From contig NZ_CP034835.1 in assembly GCF_004014715.1 (NCBI RefSeq), forward strand, positions 682,001 through 746,000: DNA of 64,000 bases, read 5' to 3'. The stretch comes from Pseudoalteromonas sp. R3. GTDB taxonomy: Bacteria; Pseudomonadota; Gammaproteobacteria; Enterobacterales; Alteromonadaceae. Positions 1-8,323 of this stretch are shown in pieces (the stretch's first letter is position 1; every line of letters starts with the position of its first letter). A model generated the notes under the pieces. It searched no databases, was not told the DNA's origin, and saw only the letters and a list, made by a program, of their open reading frames with translations. The position numbers and the translations under genes are program-made.

Positions 1-194
1 TCCTGATTATTGCTGAATAACTAGAATATTGGTTAATAAAATCAAAATATTAAATCTTTTATATGAAAAGTGCTGTTCCATAGCTGGCGATAAATTTATC
101 GTTTCTACTTATGGTAGACGGTTAAAAACGGCAAACCCGTAAAATAAAAACGAAAAAAAATATCAGAATAATTTATCAAAATTTACCCTTTAAA

Positions 195-209
195 TGAGAT
201 TGAATATCA
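195..209. promoter_or_regulatory. Fur-box-like palindrome upstream of the fecI-type gene
   Basis: The 15 bases TGAGATTGAATATCA fit the 7-1-7 Fur consensus (TGATAAT-N-ATTATCA) at 11 of 14 arm positions. The wider arms AAATGAGA (192-199) and TATCATTT (205-212) are inverted repeats with one mismatch. The site ends about 45 bases before the proposed TTG start of the sigma gene, where a Fur repressor site would be expected. The site is seen in the sequence; repression by iron-loaded Fur is inferred from the family. Confidence 0.6.
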
Positions 210-254
210 TTTACACTTTTGCGCTTTCCAGAACATAGACCGAGAGAAAACGCT

Positions 255-763
255 TTGTCCAGTAACACCTCAAACAGTCTTGATAGCTTATACCAGGCGC
301 ATTATGCGTGGCTGGTAAAGTGGGTTTCGCGCCGTACCCAAAACTGGGGGATGCCCAGGATGTCGCGCAGGATACCTTTGTAAAATTACTGGGTCGTCCA
401 GAGAAACTGGAAAACATAAAAAGTACTAAGGCCTGGCTTGCAAAAATTGCCGATAATCTGGTGATCGACAAAGTGCGCCGTGAGATCCTGGAAAAAAACT
501 ATCTGACCATGCTGGCAAGCATGCCTGAGGCGCAAACGCCCTCAGCCGAACAGAAGTGGGAAACACTGGAGTTACTAGAGCAGGTAGACCGATTATTGAA
601 TGGTCTCAAGCCAAAAGAAAAGCTGGCTTTTTTGATGGTCCGTCTGGAAGGCATGGCGTATAAAGAAGTGGCAGCTCAACTGGAAGTGAGCTTGTCTTCA
701 GCTGAAAAGTATGTGGCTAAGGCAATGATGGCTTGCTATGTCAACATGTATGGCCTGGACTGA
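255..763 (+). pseudogene. FecI-type ECF sigma factor, single frameshift
   Basis: This is an extracytoplasmic-function sigma factor of the FecI type, which directs RNA polymerase to iron-uptake genes on a signal from FecR. The N-terminus is read from TTG at 255 (a GAGAGA-like RBS lies 8 bases upstream) and gives the region-2 start LSSNTSNSLDSLYQAHYAWL up to RRTQNWG. The rest, DAQDVAQDTFVKLLGR onward with region 4 (KPKEKLAFLMVRLEGMAYKEV, a helix-turn-helix), is in another frame. One extra G in the run at 346-350 would join them as ...TQNWGDAQDVAQDTF..., the normal FecI layout of about 169 residues. The downstream frame alone (GTG at 308) lacks part of region 2. FecR follows after 9 bases. Identity is firm. 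Whether the gene is truly broken or the base is an assembly error is open. Confidence 0.85.
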
Positions 764-772
764 GTAGGCGTT

Positions 773-1759
773 ATGCTTGAATCATCACAAACATCTTTAA
801 CCATTTCTGAACAAGTGGTCCGTGAGGCAATTGCCTGGCGAGTGCGCTTGGAATCACGTGCTCAGGACGATGATGTACTGCACGCATGTGAGCAGTGGCG
901 ACAAGCTGAACCAGAACACGAGCAGGCATGGCAAAGGCTCTGTATGCTTGATGCCACGTTTAGCAAAGTGGCTGGTTCGTCTACCGAGCTGGTTAAACAA
1001 ACCATTCTTAATACCGATAGTGAAGTAAAGCTAAGAGGGCGCAGGCAAGCCATAAAAACGCTGGGCGGCTCTGCCTTGGCGCTGGCTAGTGCCAGCTGGT
1101 TAAGCTATGAGCAAGGCTTACTCGATCCAATTTACACAGATCACTCTACCCGTGGAGAAAAAGCACATGTGGCGCTGACCGACAACAGCCAGCTATGGCT
1201 CAATCAGCACAGTAGTGTCAGCATTGAATACCGCCACGATAGTCGTCGTGTCGAAGTACCGCGCGGAGAAGTCCATGTTAGCGCAGCAAAAGATAAGCGA
1301 CCGTTCGAGGTACATTCAAGTCATGGTGTGTTGAGCACAGTGAGGGCGCAATTCAATCTGCGTGAGGGCTCTGATGCTGCTGTCATTCAGGTCGATGAGG
1401 GAGAGGTATGGATTGCAGCCCACAGTGGGTATGCACGGCGCGTTAAAGCCGGTGAAGTTGTGCTGTTTAGCCAGTATGACTCTGAACAGCTTGTCGCAGA
1501 GATGTTTGATTACAGCGCCTGGGTCAACGGCTTTTTATCAGTCCGAGACATCCCTTTACAGCAATTACTTAGCGAGCTGGGTCGTTACCGTACAGGGATA
1601 TTGCGTAGTGATCCAAGACTGGCAAATCACCCGGTATCCGGGGTTTTTCAGTTGAATGACCATGATCTTATCCTGAAAACACTCGCTCGCACCTTAGGCG
1701 CAGAGCTTCAATACCGTACCCGTTTCTGGGTTCAGCTTTCTTTAACAGCAAGTGTTTAG
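773..1759 (+). CDS. FecR-family anti-sigma/signal transducer
   Basis: FecR proteins span the inner membrane. They relay the state of a TonB-dependent receptor to a FecI sigma factor. The 328-residue protein has the usual N-terminal cytoplasmic domain (about residues 14-60, with paired Trp in EQWRQA and HEQAWQRL), one hydrophobic segment near 88-106, and a periplasmic FecR domain near 115-212 (TRGEKAHVALTDNSQLWLN, then PRGEVHVSA and VDEGEVWI). The C-terminal part (near 255-320) resembles an STN fold and would contact the receptor's signalling domain. It starts 9 bases after the sigma gene, and the TonB receptor follows. The three-gene order is the standard surface-signalling set. Confidence 0.92.
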   Translation: MLESSQTSLTISEQVVREAIAWRVRLESRAQDDDVLHACEQWRQAEPEHEQAWQRLCMLDATFSKVAGSSTELVKQTILNTDSEVKLRGRRQAIKTLGGSALALASASWLSYEQGLLDPIYTDHSTRGEKAHVALTDNSQLWLNQHSSVSIEYRHDSRRVEVPRGEVHVSAAKDKRPFEVHSSHGVLSTVRAQFNLREGSDAAVIQVDEGEVWIAAHSGYARRVKAGEVVLFSQYDSEQLVAEMFDYSAWVNGFLSVRDIPLQQLLSELGRYRTGILRSDPRLANHPVSGVFQLNDHDLILKTLARTLGAELQYRTRFWVQLSLTASV

Positions 1760-1792
1760 AGCCCCTTTCCTCAGTTGATTTCAGACTCAATT

Positions 1793-1821
1793 AAGAAAAT
1801 GAGAATAAATTTCATTTTCTT
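1793..1821. promoter_or_regulatory. Fur-box-like inverted repeat before the TonB receptor
   Basis: Perfect 10-base arms AAGAAAATGA (1793-1802) and TCATTTTCTT (1812-1821) surround a 9-base spacer. The core 1800-1814 (TGAGAATAAATTTCA) matches the Fur 7-1-7 consensus at 11 of 14 arm positions. It lies about 62 bases before the receptor's ATG, so the receptor probably has its own iron-regulated promoter in addition to read-through from fecI-fecR. Confidence 0.6.
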
Positions 1822-1883
1822 TTACGGGTTTGCGGCCGCTGCTCGGCTCAGTATATGAAAAACAAATTACGGAACCTAGTTTA

Positions 1884-4580
1884 ATGCACAACCGCACGTC
1901 CTTACCTTTTATTCCAACTATGTTGGTCGCGGCCCTGAGCTGCGCTTGCCTGCCCGCTTTTGCAAACGAAACCAATCTATTGCCACAAACGGTCGAGTTT
2001 CGTCTGCCCGCCGGTAAGCTGGGTGATGTGCTGAACATATATTCGCGCCAGGCCAGGGTGACCTTATCATTTGAAGAGCAGCTGGTTGCAGGGATTACTG
2101 TACCAGCGATTTCAGGTCAGTTTGATAGCCAGACCATGTTACTGACTTTGCTGAGCAATACTAATTTACAGGCCATCCCTGTTGGTATGGGGGCCTGGAT
2201 AATCCAGCCCAAATCCACCGAGGGCGTTGTGACTCTTGATACCATCCAGGTCGAAACACACAGTGACAGTGCTAAAGCCAAAACTTTTCAAAGCTCAGCA
2301 TCTGTCAATGTGGTGACCAAAGAAAACATTGAGCGTTTTCGCGGCACCAGTGTCGGGGATATTTTTCAGGGGGTATCCGGTGTTTTAGTTAGTGAAAACC
2401 GTAACTCGGGTGGCCTGGATATCAATATTCGCGGTATGCAAGGGCAAGGTCGGGTGCCGGTTGTGATCGATGGTAGCCGTCAGGAAACAACTGTATATCG
2501 AGGATATTCAGGCGTTTCAAGTCGCAGCTATATTGACCCAGATCTGATTGGTAACATGCAGATCAACAAAGGCCCGACTATGAGTGCGTCAGGCACCGGG
2601 GCTACAGGTGGTGTTGTAAACGTTAAAACTCTCAGAGCAGAGGACATTGTAGCTGAGGGAAAGTTAAGTGGTTATCGGGTGCGCCTGAGTGGTGTAGGTA
2701 ACAGCACCGAAGCCCCGGAGCCAGGCACTTATGCCGGTTACTATCTGCCACGCAATGCTTATCGGTCTGATTGCCGCTTTCCTGAGTATTGTGAAGAGCG
2801 CTACCTGATGCCCGAGCACTTTGCGCCGCAAGCAGGTATGGATCGTCCATCTCTGTTTGACTTTTCGAGTTATGCCATGAGCCTGGCTGGCGCACAGCGT
2901 TTTGATTGGGGCGATGTGCTGATGGCTTATGCACATCGCAAACAGGGTAATTACTACGCAGGTACAAACGGGCCGTCACCCAGACTGCACTACAGCGAGC
3001 CTCAAAAGCTGGCCTGGTACACCGAAACCGAAGTAGCAATGGAAGGTGCATCACGTTTTCGAGCGGGTGAGCGCATTCCCAATACTAATTTTGCCAGTAC
3101 TTCATGGTTGCTTAGTACGACTCTGGCCTTGCCACACGACCAAAGCCTTGAACTGAGTTACATTCGCTACGACAGTCAGTACGGTGAAATGATGCCTTCT
3201 CAGATACGCTCATTCGGCCAGGCTCGTCAGTGGCTGGATAGTGAAGTTCTGAATCAGACCTATACCATCTCGTATGGCTGGCAGCCAGTGGAGCTGGATG
3301 GCATCGATCTGGAGGCAAACCTGTGGCACACAGATACGGTAACGGATCTGAATACGCCGGGCGTGGGGTCGATTGAGCTCGAATCAAACACGGCGCGCAC
3401 TGATGCCTATCAACGTTGGGGAGCGGACGTCTCTAATACCATGCGTTTTTATCCAAAAGGTGAGTTGAAGTGGTCCTACGGCCTTGCCGGGCAATGGGAA
3501 GATATGGATACAGACACACCAGCAGACAGCGGATTTTATGCAGGCTCAAGAAGTGGCTGGCGGGATGAATACAGCGCATTCACCAACGTGATCTGGCAGC
3601 CCTGGCAGGCTTGGACTTTTGAAGCTGGCCTGCGTTATACCCGTTTTAAGTCAAAAGATAACAATCCTTTACCATTGAGCACCAACGATCCTGCCTGTGA
3701 GAGTGATGGCAGCGATGGGTGTATGGCTGTGTTTTATCGTAACGAGCATTCAGGCGGTGCGCCCATGTTCACCGTTACCTGGGGGGTTGCTGAACATACC
3801 CAGCTTTATGTGCGTCATGCCAAAGCGCTGCGCATGCCAAGCTTATTTGAGAATACCTCCGGGTGGTCTGTGAGTCCGACTCTGGATATTCCTGTTAAGC
3901 CAGAACGTGCACTGAACCGCGAGCTCGGGATTAACTATTTCAATGAGCAAGCATTCAAATGGGGGCATCAGATTGGCGCTAAGCTGGCTGTGTTTAATAA
4001 CCATGTCGACGACTACCTGACGAGAACCCAGCCAAACGCCTGGGAGCAAACTCAGGGAGGGTTAGACTTTTTCCGCTTGCGCAATATTGACAGCCTGACG
4101 CTCAACGGCATGGAGATGAACCTCAGTTACGATGCCAGCGCCTGGCTGGTTGAATTGAACGGAACCCGCTACAGCAAAATTGAAGTGTGTAATGTCGGTA
4201 GTTACGTGCGCTACTACTGTAACGATTGGGGTCTGCCACAAAGCTATATCAACAACATGATCCCGCCAAATTGGCACGCCAGCATGCACCTAGGTCTGAG
4301 ACTGATGGAGAAAAAACTGGAGGTGGGAGTGCGTGGTACTTTAATGGGTAAACGAAACTCAATTCCTAGATATAACGCACCAACTGGCTTTAATCAGCCC
4401 GTGCTGTGGCACAGCTATCGCCTGATTGATTTTTATTCTCGCTACAAGTTTAACGACATGGTCGCAGTGGACCTGACCATAGACAACATCACGGATCGTT
4501 ATTACCTCGATGCTTTGAGTCTCGGCTTAGTACCAGCTCCTGGCAGAACTGCAAAACTCAGCTTAACCCTCGAGTTTTAA
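1884..4580 (+). CDS. TonB-dependent receptor with STN signalling domain (heme/siderophore type)
   Basis: Outer-membrane receptor for iron uptake, about 898 residues. ATG at 1884 is preferred over the upstream TTG at 1830 because it begins a clean signal peptide (MHNRTSLPFIPTMLVAALSC, cut near AFA). Domains in order: STN domain (about 35-115), the feature of receptors that signal through FecR; plug (about 125-260, with DINIRGMQGQGRVPVVIDG); and a 22-strand barrel ending in the aromatic C-terminus LSLTLEF. The plug (YRGYSG, IDPDLIG) and barrel resemble hemoglobin/heme receptors such as HasR more than ferric-citrate receptors, but the ligand cannot be fixed. Cysteines in the barrel (YRSDCRFPEYCEE, YYCNDW) may form disulfides in surface loops. 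A Fur-like site precedes it, and a lipoprotein follows after 29 bases. Confidence 0.9.
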   Translation: MHNRTSLPFIPTMLVAALSCACLPAFANETNLLPQTVEFRLPAGKLGDVLNIYSRQARVTLSFEEQLVAGITVPAISGQFDSQTMLLTLLSNTNLQAIPVGMGAWIIQPKSTEGVVTLDTIQVETHSDSAKAKTFQSSASVNVVTKENIERFRGTSVGDIFQGVSGVLVSENRNSGGLDINIRGMQGQGRVPVVIDGSRQETTVYRGYSGVSSRSYIDPDLIGNMQINKGPTMSASGTGATGGVVNVKTLRAEDIVAEGKLSGYRVRLSGVGNSTEAPEPGTYAGYYLPRNAYRSDCRFPEYCEERYLMPEHFAPQAGMDRPSLFDFSSYAMSLAGAQRFDWGDVLMAYAHRKQGNYYAGTNGPSPRLHYSEPQKLAWYTETEVAMEGASRFRAGERIPNTNFASTSWLLSTTLALPHDQSLELSYIRYDSQYGEMMPSQIRSFGQARQWLDSEVLNQTYTISYGWQPVELDGIDLEANLWHTDTVTDLNTPGVGSIELESNTARTDAYQRWGADVSNTMRFYPKGELKWSYGLAGQWEDMDTDTPADSGFYAGSRSGWRDEYSAFTNVIWQPWQAWTFEAGLRYTRFKSKDNNPLPLSTNDPACESDGSDGCMAVFYRNEHSGGAPMFTVTWGVAEHTQLYVRHAKALRMPSLFENTSGWSVSPTLDIPVKPERALNRELGINYFNEQAFKWGHQIGAKLAVFNNHVDDYLTRTQPNAWEQTQGGLDFFRLRNIDSLTLNGMEMNLSYDASAWLVELNGTRYSKIEVCNVGSYVRYYCNDWGLPQSYINNMIPPNWHASMHLGLRLMEKKLEVGVRGTLMGKRNSIPRYNAPTGFNQPVLWHSYRLIDFYSRYKFNDMVAVDLTIDNITDRYYLDALSLGLVPAPGRTAKLSLTLEF

Positions 4581-4609
4581 CCTCTTTTATCCTGACAATG
4601 GAGACACAT

Positions 4610-7084
4610 ATGAATCGCGCACTCAGTATACTGGCTGCATTAGGGGTATCTGTTACCTTGACTGCCTGTGGTGGCAGCTCTGATGACACGCAAACAACAA
4701 CGCCGTCAACGCAGACTTCCGGCAATGCTGGTTCAGGTGCAAACCTGGTTAAGCCGGTTGCAGCGATCACGACAGCATCGACGCTTGATAACACCTTCTC
4801 TGTTGAGGACGGCAGCGTCAAAGTACAATTAAGCGGCGCACAGAGCTCTGGTGCTGAAAATAGTACCTTAACCTATGACTGGAAAATTACCACGTTACCG
4901 GCCTTTAGTAAGGCGACTTTAAGCAGCAAAGACGGCGTGAATACTGAGTTTGAAGCGGATCTGCCGGGTGATTATGTGATTACGCTGGTAGTCAGCGATG
5001 GTGAGGTTAGCAGTGAAGTGACCCGAATACAGTTTAAGGCAACCAGTAAAAAGCCGGTTGCGGTCGTGCCAAAAACGCACTACCGGGTTCCTCTGGGCAC
5101 TTATTCGTTGGACCTGGATGCCAGTAACAGTATCTTGCCAACAGGTTCAGCAGGTGAGCTAACCTATACCTGGAAACTACTCGAAAAGCCGGCAGATAGC
5201 GCGGGTCAGCTAAACAAAGCAAATAACGATGTGGCGTCAATTGAGCTGGATGTTATCGGTGACTATAAAATGCAGCTGGTGGTTAGCCTGGGTGACAACA
5301 AAAGTGAGCCGGTTGACATAGTTGTAAGCGTTGAAGCCGCAAATGTGGCACCTGTGGCTAAGGTAGAAGATGTGACTGTCACGCTGGGTCAGACCGTGGT
5401 GCTGGACGCACATGAAAGCTACGACCCGGAAGGTAAGGCGTTACAATATCGTTGGCAATGGCCATCAAGGGCGGTTGAACCGAGCAACGCCCCTGTACCT
5501 GAACTGACAGGTGATAAAACCAGTGTTGTGAGCTTTACACCGCTTGCTGCGGGGGAATACACCATGACCTTGTTTGTGTTTGATGGTGACCGCAAGAGTG
5601 AGCTCACTGAAGTGAAAGTAACGGTTGAAGCGAACCCTAATGCACAAACCAATGCCGCTCCTGTGGGTGAGGTACAGGCGACGGGTTACTTCCCATCGTA
5701 CAGCATAGGTGAACAAGAGCTGGGTCTGAGAGCTGAGTTTAACTTTGTCGGTTACGACCCTGAAAATGATGACATGCAAATTGTGGATGCTCAGCTGATC
5801 ACAAAACCTCAGGGAAGCACTGCAGAACTGGTCGATATCGGGTCTTGGAAGCCGCTGGGTAAAAAGATCCAAAAGCTCGATGTGGTGGGCGATTACATCG
5901 TCCGTATGACAGTATCTGATGGTGTTAATGAGGTGACACAGGAAGCCAAAATGGTGGCCAGGATTGGCAATGTGAATGGCCAACCTTCTACACGTAGTGT
6001 TGACGCTCAGGCAAAGTCTGTGATTGTTGGTAACGATTTGGTCTTCGATGCTTCCAGCAAAGACCCAAATGACGATCCGATGACTTTTCACTGGGAGTTG
6101 ATTGATAAACCAGATGGCAGCAATGCGGTCATTGAACCTGTGATTGAACCTGAATCGCAGGAGTATCGACGTGCTAAGGTGAAGACCGATGTGCCAGGGT
6201 CCTATACTGCCCGCTTAATTGTTGAAGATGACCGAGGTCTGCGAGCTAAATCGTATGCACAGGACAGTGGTTTTGCGAAAGTATCGAATTCAGTGCCAGA
6301 GATCAGAACTGTGGTATGGGCGCGCAGCTGGAGCCGGTTAAGTGCTGGTGAAGATTATTATCAGATCTTACCATGTATGTCTTTGCTGCATCGTCCGGTT
6401 GTGGTTGATGCCGACGGTGACGAAGTGTATACCCATGAAGAACTGATCAGCACGCCTGCTTCTGGTGGTAAGTTTACCAGCTATCCGGACGAAGCTGATT
6501 GTCCTGACAGTCGTGGTCAAGTCTTCACTAAACCAGGTACTTATGTATTTCGATATTCTGCTACTGACCTGATAGATGATGCTGAAGACTATGACTTTGT
6601 CGTGAATGTCGATGCGATGGAAGATGCCAAAGGTGTTCGTTTGCGCAGTCTGAACGAAGACAATGAAAGCTTATGGTACCCGCTACCGTATGAGTATAAA
6701 CCGCCTTACGCGAGTGACTTTTACGCCAGCTCCAAACCTCACTTGACAGAAGGCGCTGTACAGTGGTCTTTGACTGCAGTTGACAGCGATTACACGATTG
6801 AAAACGTCAAGGTCAGTCACATCAATGGTGGTCTTGCCAGTTTGACTCCTTACTTTGAGGGACTGAGAGAAGGCACAGTAATTCCAAAAGGGGGTGAACT
6901 GGACTTTCGTACCATCATACCTGCGGTTCCTTGTGTTCGTACTGAAGACAGAGCGGAAGGGTTCCACTTCTCTTTCAATATTAAAGAAATACCCGAAATT
7001 ACGTACGTATATGAAACCTGGCGTGCAGCCAGCGACGGCATTCTGAGCGAATGGAGAGAGTGTAAAGCTGGCGAATTGAACTAA
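4610..7084 (+). CDS. large PKD-repeat lipoprotein linked to the TonB receptor
   Basis: The protein has about 824 residues. ATG at 4610 is chosen because GGAGA sits 5 bases upstream; the ATG at 4598 would overlap that RBS. The signal peptide ends in a lipobox LTAC with Cys20, followed by GGSS and a Thr/Ser-rich linker. The mature part is a chain of about five or six PKD/Ig-like beta domains, with recurring blocks such as LTYDWKI, GDYVITLVVSDG, YDPEGKALQYRWQW and SKDPNDDPMTFHWEL. The last 250 residues have more Cys and aromatic residues and no recognised fold. PKD domains typically bind protein or polysaccharide. Its place directly after the receptor, before a strong terminator, suggests a surface lipoprotein that helps capture the substrate. 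This partnership is inference. Confidence 0.85.
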   Translation: MNRALSILAALGVSVTLTACGGSSDDTQTTTPSTQTSGNAGSGANLVKPVAAITTASTLDNTFSVEDGSVKVQLSGAQSSGAENSTLTYDWKITTLPAFSKATLSSKDGVNTEFEADLPGDYVITLVVSDGEVSSEVTRIQFKATSKKPVAVVPKTHYRVPLGTYSLDLDASNSILPTGSAGELTYTWKLLEKPADSAGQLNKANNDVASIELDVIGDYKMQLVVSLGDNKSEPVDIVVSVEAANVAPVAKVEDVTVTLGQTVVLDAHESYDPEGKALQYRWQWPSRAVEPSNAPVPELTGDKTSVVSFTPLAAGEYTMTLFVFDGDRKSELTEVKVTVEANPNAQTNAAPVGEVQATGYFPSYSIGEQELGLRAEFNFVGYDPENDDMQIVDAQLITKPQGSTAELVDIGSWKPLGKKIQKLDVVGDYIVRMTVSDGVNEVTQEAKMVARIGNVNGQPSTRSVDAQAKSVIVGNDLVFDASSKDPNDDPMTFHWELIDKPDGSNAVIEPVIEPESQEYRRAKVKTDVPGSYTARLIVEDDRGLRAKSYAQDSGFAKVSNSVPEIRTVVWARSWSRLSAGEDYYQILPCMSLLHRPVVVDADGDEVYTHEELISTPASGGKFTSYPDEADCPDSRGQVFTKPGTYVFRYSATDLIDDAEDYDFVVNVDAMEDAKGVRLRSLNEDNESLWYPLPYEYKPPYASDFYASSKPHLTEGAVQWSLTAVDSDYTIENVKVSHINGGLASLTPYFEGLREGTVIPKGGELDFRTIIPAVPCVRTEDRAEGFHFSFNIKEIPEITYVYETWRAASDGILSEWRECKAGELN

Positions 7085-7107
7085 ATCATTGAGAGCAAAA
7101 GCAAGCC

Positions 7108-7140
7108 AAAGCGCGTTAAGGTAGCTTAACGCGCTTTTTT
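7108..7140 (+). terminator. rho-independent terminator of the iron-uptake unit
   Basis: A 12-base-pair stem (AAGCGCGTTAAG at 7109-7120 with CTTAACGCGCTT at 7125-7136) has a 4-base loop and a run of T on the plus strand. It lies 24 bases after the lipoprotein stop and marks the end of the fecI-fecR-receptor-lipoprotein unit. Confidence 0.9.
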
Positions 7141-7184
7141 ATATCTGATAAATGACAGCAAGCAGCACTGTAAATTTGGGCCGT

Positions 7185-7553
7185 TTATTTCACACTTAAG
7201 GTGAGCAGACTTACCACTGCAAACAATAGCCATGACCAGTGCTTACCTCTTGATAAAACCAGCGCCAGCAAGCTGTGAAGTGCGAATGTCACCGCAGTGA
7301 TTTGCGCAAGCGTAGCTGCGGTAAATCCGGGTGATGCCAGTGCAATCAACAGTGCGGCAAACCCCAGCCAGGCGATGGAGGTCAGGTGCCAGGCAAAGCG
7401 TAGCGTGCGAATGGTAAAGTCACTACTGCCAAACAGCTGTGGCAGGTTATCGCGCTTAAACAGCCGAATGAGGATAAAGCGCTCACCAAGGTAGGAGTGA
7501 GCCAGTGAAACCAAAATTAACAGCGCAGCTGCGAGGTAAAGCAGAACAGTCAT
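7185..7553 (-). CDS. small four-helix membrane protein of unknown function
   Basis: The protein has about 122 residues. The start at 7553 is set by GGAGG six bases upstream; an in-frame TTG two codons earlier is less likely. Four hydrophobic segments (about residues 3-22, 47-68, 72-96 and 100-118) are joined by short loops. The loop after helix 1 is basic (RFILIRLFKRDN). No catalytic motif is visible, and I do not recognise a functional family. It runs against the preceding iron operon and is followed on the same strand by nothing closely spaced, so it is probably transcribed alone. Confidence 0.7.
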   Translation of the reverse strand: MTVLLYLAAALLILVSLAHSYLGERFILIRLFKRDNLPQLFGSSDFTIRTLRFAWHLTSIAWLGFAALLIALASPGFTAATLAQITAVTFALHSLLALVLSRGKHWSWLLFAVVSLLTLSVK

Positions 7554-7600
7554 AAACAACCTCCGGGTTTATAAGTTATTACATTCATTTTCTTTCGAGG

Positions 7601-8197
7601 CTAAGCTCGGCATTGTTCAGGTGTCAGCGTCAGCAAGGTGCACAGTGCTGCTCTGATCATGTCATCTGTTACCGGCTGAGTCTTCTGTGACGGGAAAACA
7701 TATCCGCTTTTTGCCGTTTGATATAAGTTGAAGACTGAGGTTGTATGTTGTGTCAGTCGCGTTAACGCTTCTTCCGTCAGGCCATCATGGCTGCAACCAA
7801 AATTTACGCTGTGCGTATAGTCTCCCTGGTCAAAGTTGGCCTGGATTAGTATTTGGTATGATTCAGGTGTCGGGCCTTCACGGGTAAGGCTGAACTGAAT
7901 TGGCGTATTCACACCGGATAACTGAAAGGACTGCTGGAATTTTCTGTCTGTTGTTCGAATGATCGTTAACTCGCTGAAAACAGAGCTGTCTGTCTGGCCT
8001 GTCCTGTTTGGCCAGTTTCCTGTCGATAAGTGATTTCTGCAAGTATGCCAGATCAATTGGTAACTGGGCATCACCACCTGGGTACGAATAAAAGACTCGG
8101 TGTAGCGTTCGGTGTCTGGCTGATTAACCTGTGTTGGTGAGGTCATGCACCCGCTGAGCAAAGCAGGAAGCAGGTAATAACCGGGGTGGGTGTTCAT
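7601..8197 (-). CDS. lipoprotein of unknown function
   Basis: The protein has 198 residues. A short hydrophobic leader ends in the lipobox LLSGC (Cys17), so the mature protein should be lipid-anchored. AAGGA lies about ten bases before the ATG. The body holds four further cysteines (HTCRNH, FGCSHD, AALCTL, PEQCRA), which could form two disulfides in the periplasm. No repeat or catalytic motif is visible, and the family is not recognised. It sits downstream of the RTX-type secreted protein on the same strand with a gap of about 126 bases, so the two may be co-transcribed. Confidence 0.7.
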   Translation of the reverse strand: MNTHPGYYLLPALLSGCMTSPTQVNQPDTERYTESFIRTQVVMPSYQLIWHTCRNHLSTGNWPNRTGQTDSSVFSELTIIRTTDRKFQQSFQLSGVNTPIQFSLTREGPTPESYQILIQANFDQGDYTHSVNFGCSHDGLTEEALTRLTQHTTSVFNLYQTAKSGYVFPSQKTQPVTDDMIRAALCTLLTLTPEQCRA

Positions 8198-8323
8198 TGG
8201 ATCACAATCCTTGGCTCAACAGACTTCCTTTGTACCTTATTTACACAGATATGGCTATGCCTGACACGAATGTCTGAGCAAAAGCTCCTGACTGGCGTCC
8301 CTGCCAGTGAGAACAAAGCGCAA

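Noticed and set aside
1..254. Search for a gene or element in the left edge
   Set aside because: AT-rich with no frame of note. Only the Fur-like site at 195-209 was supported.
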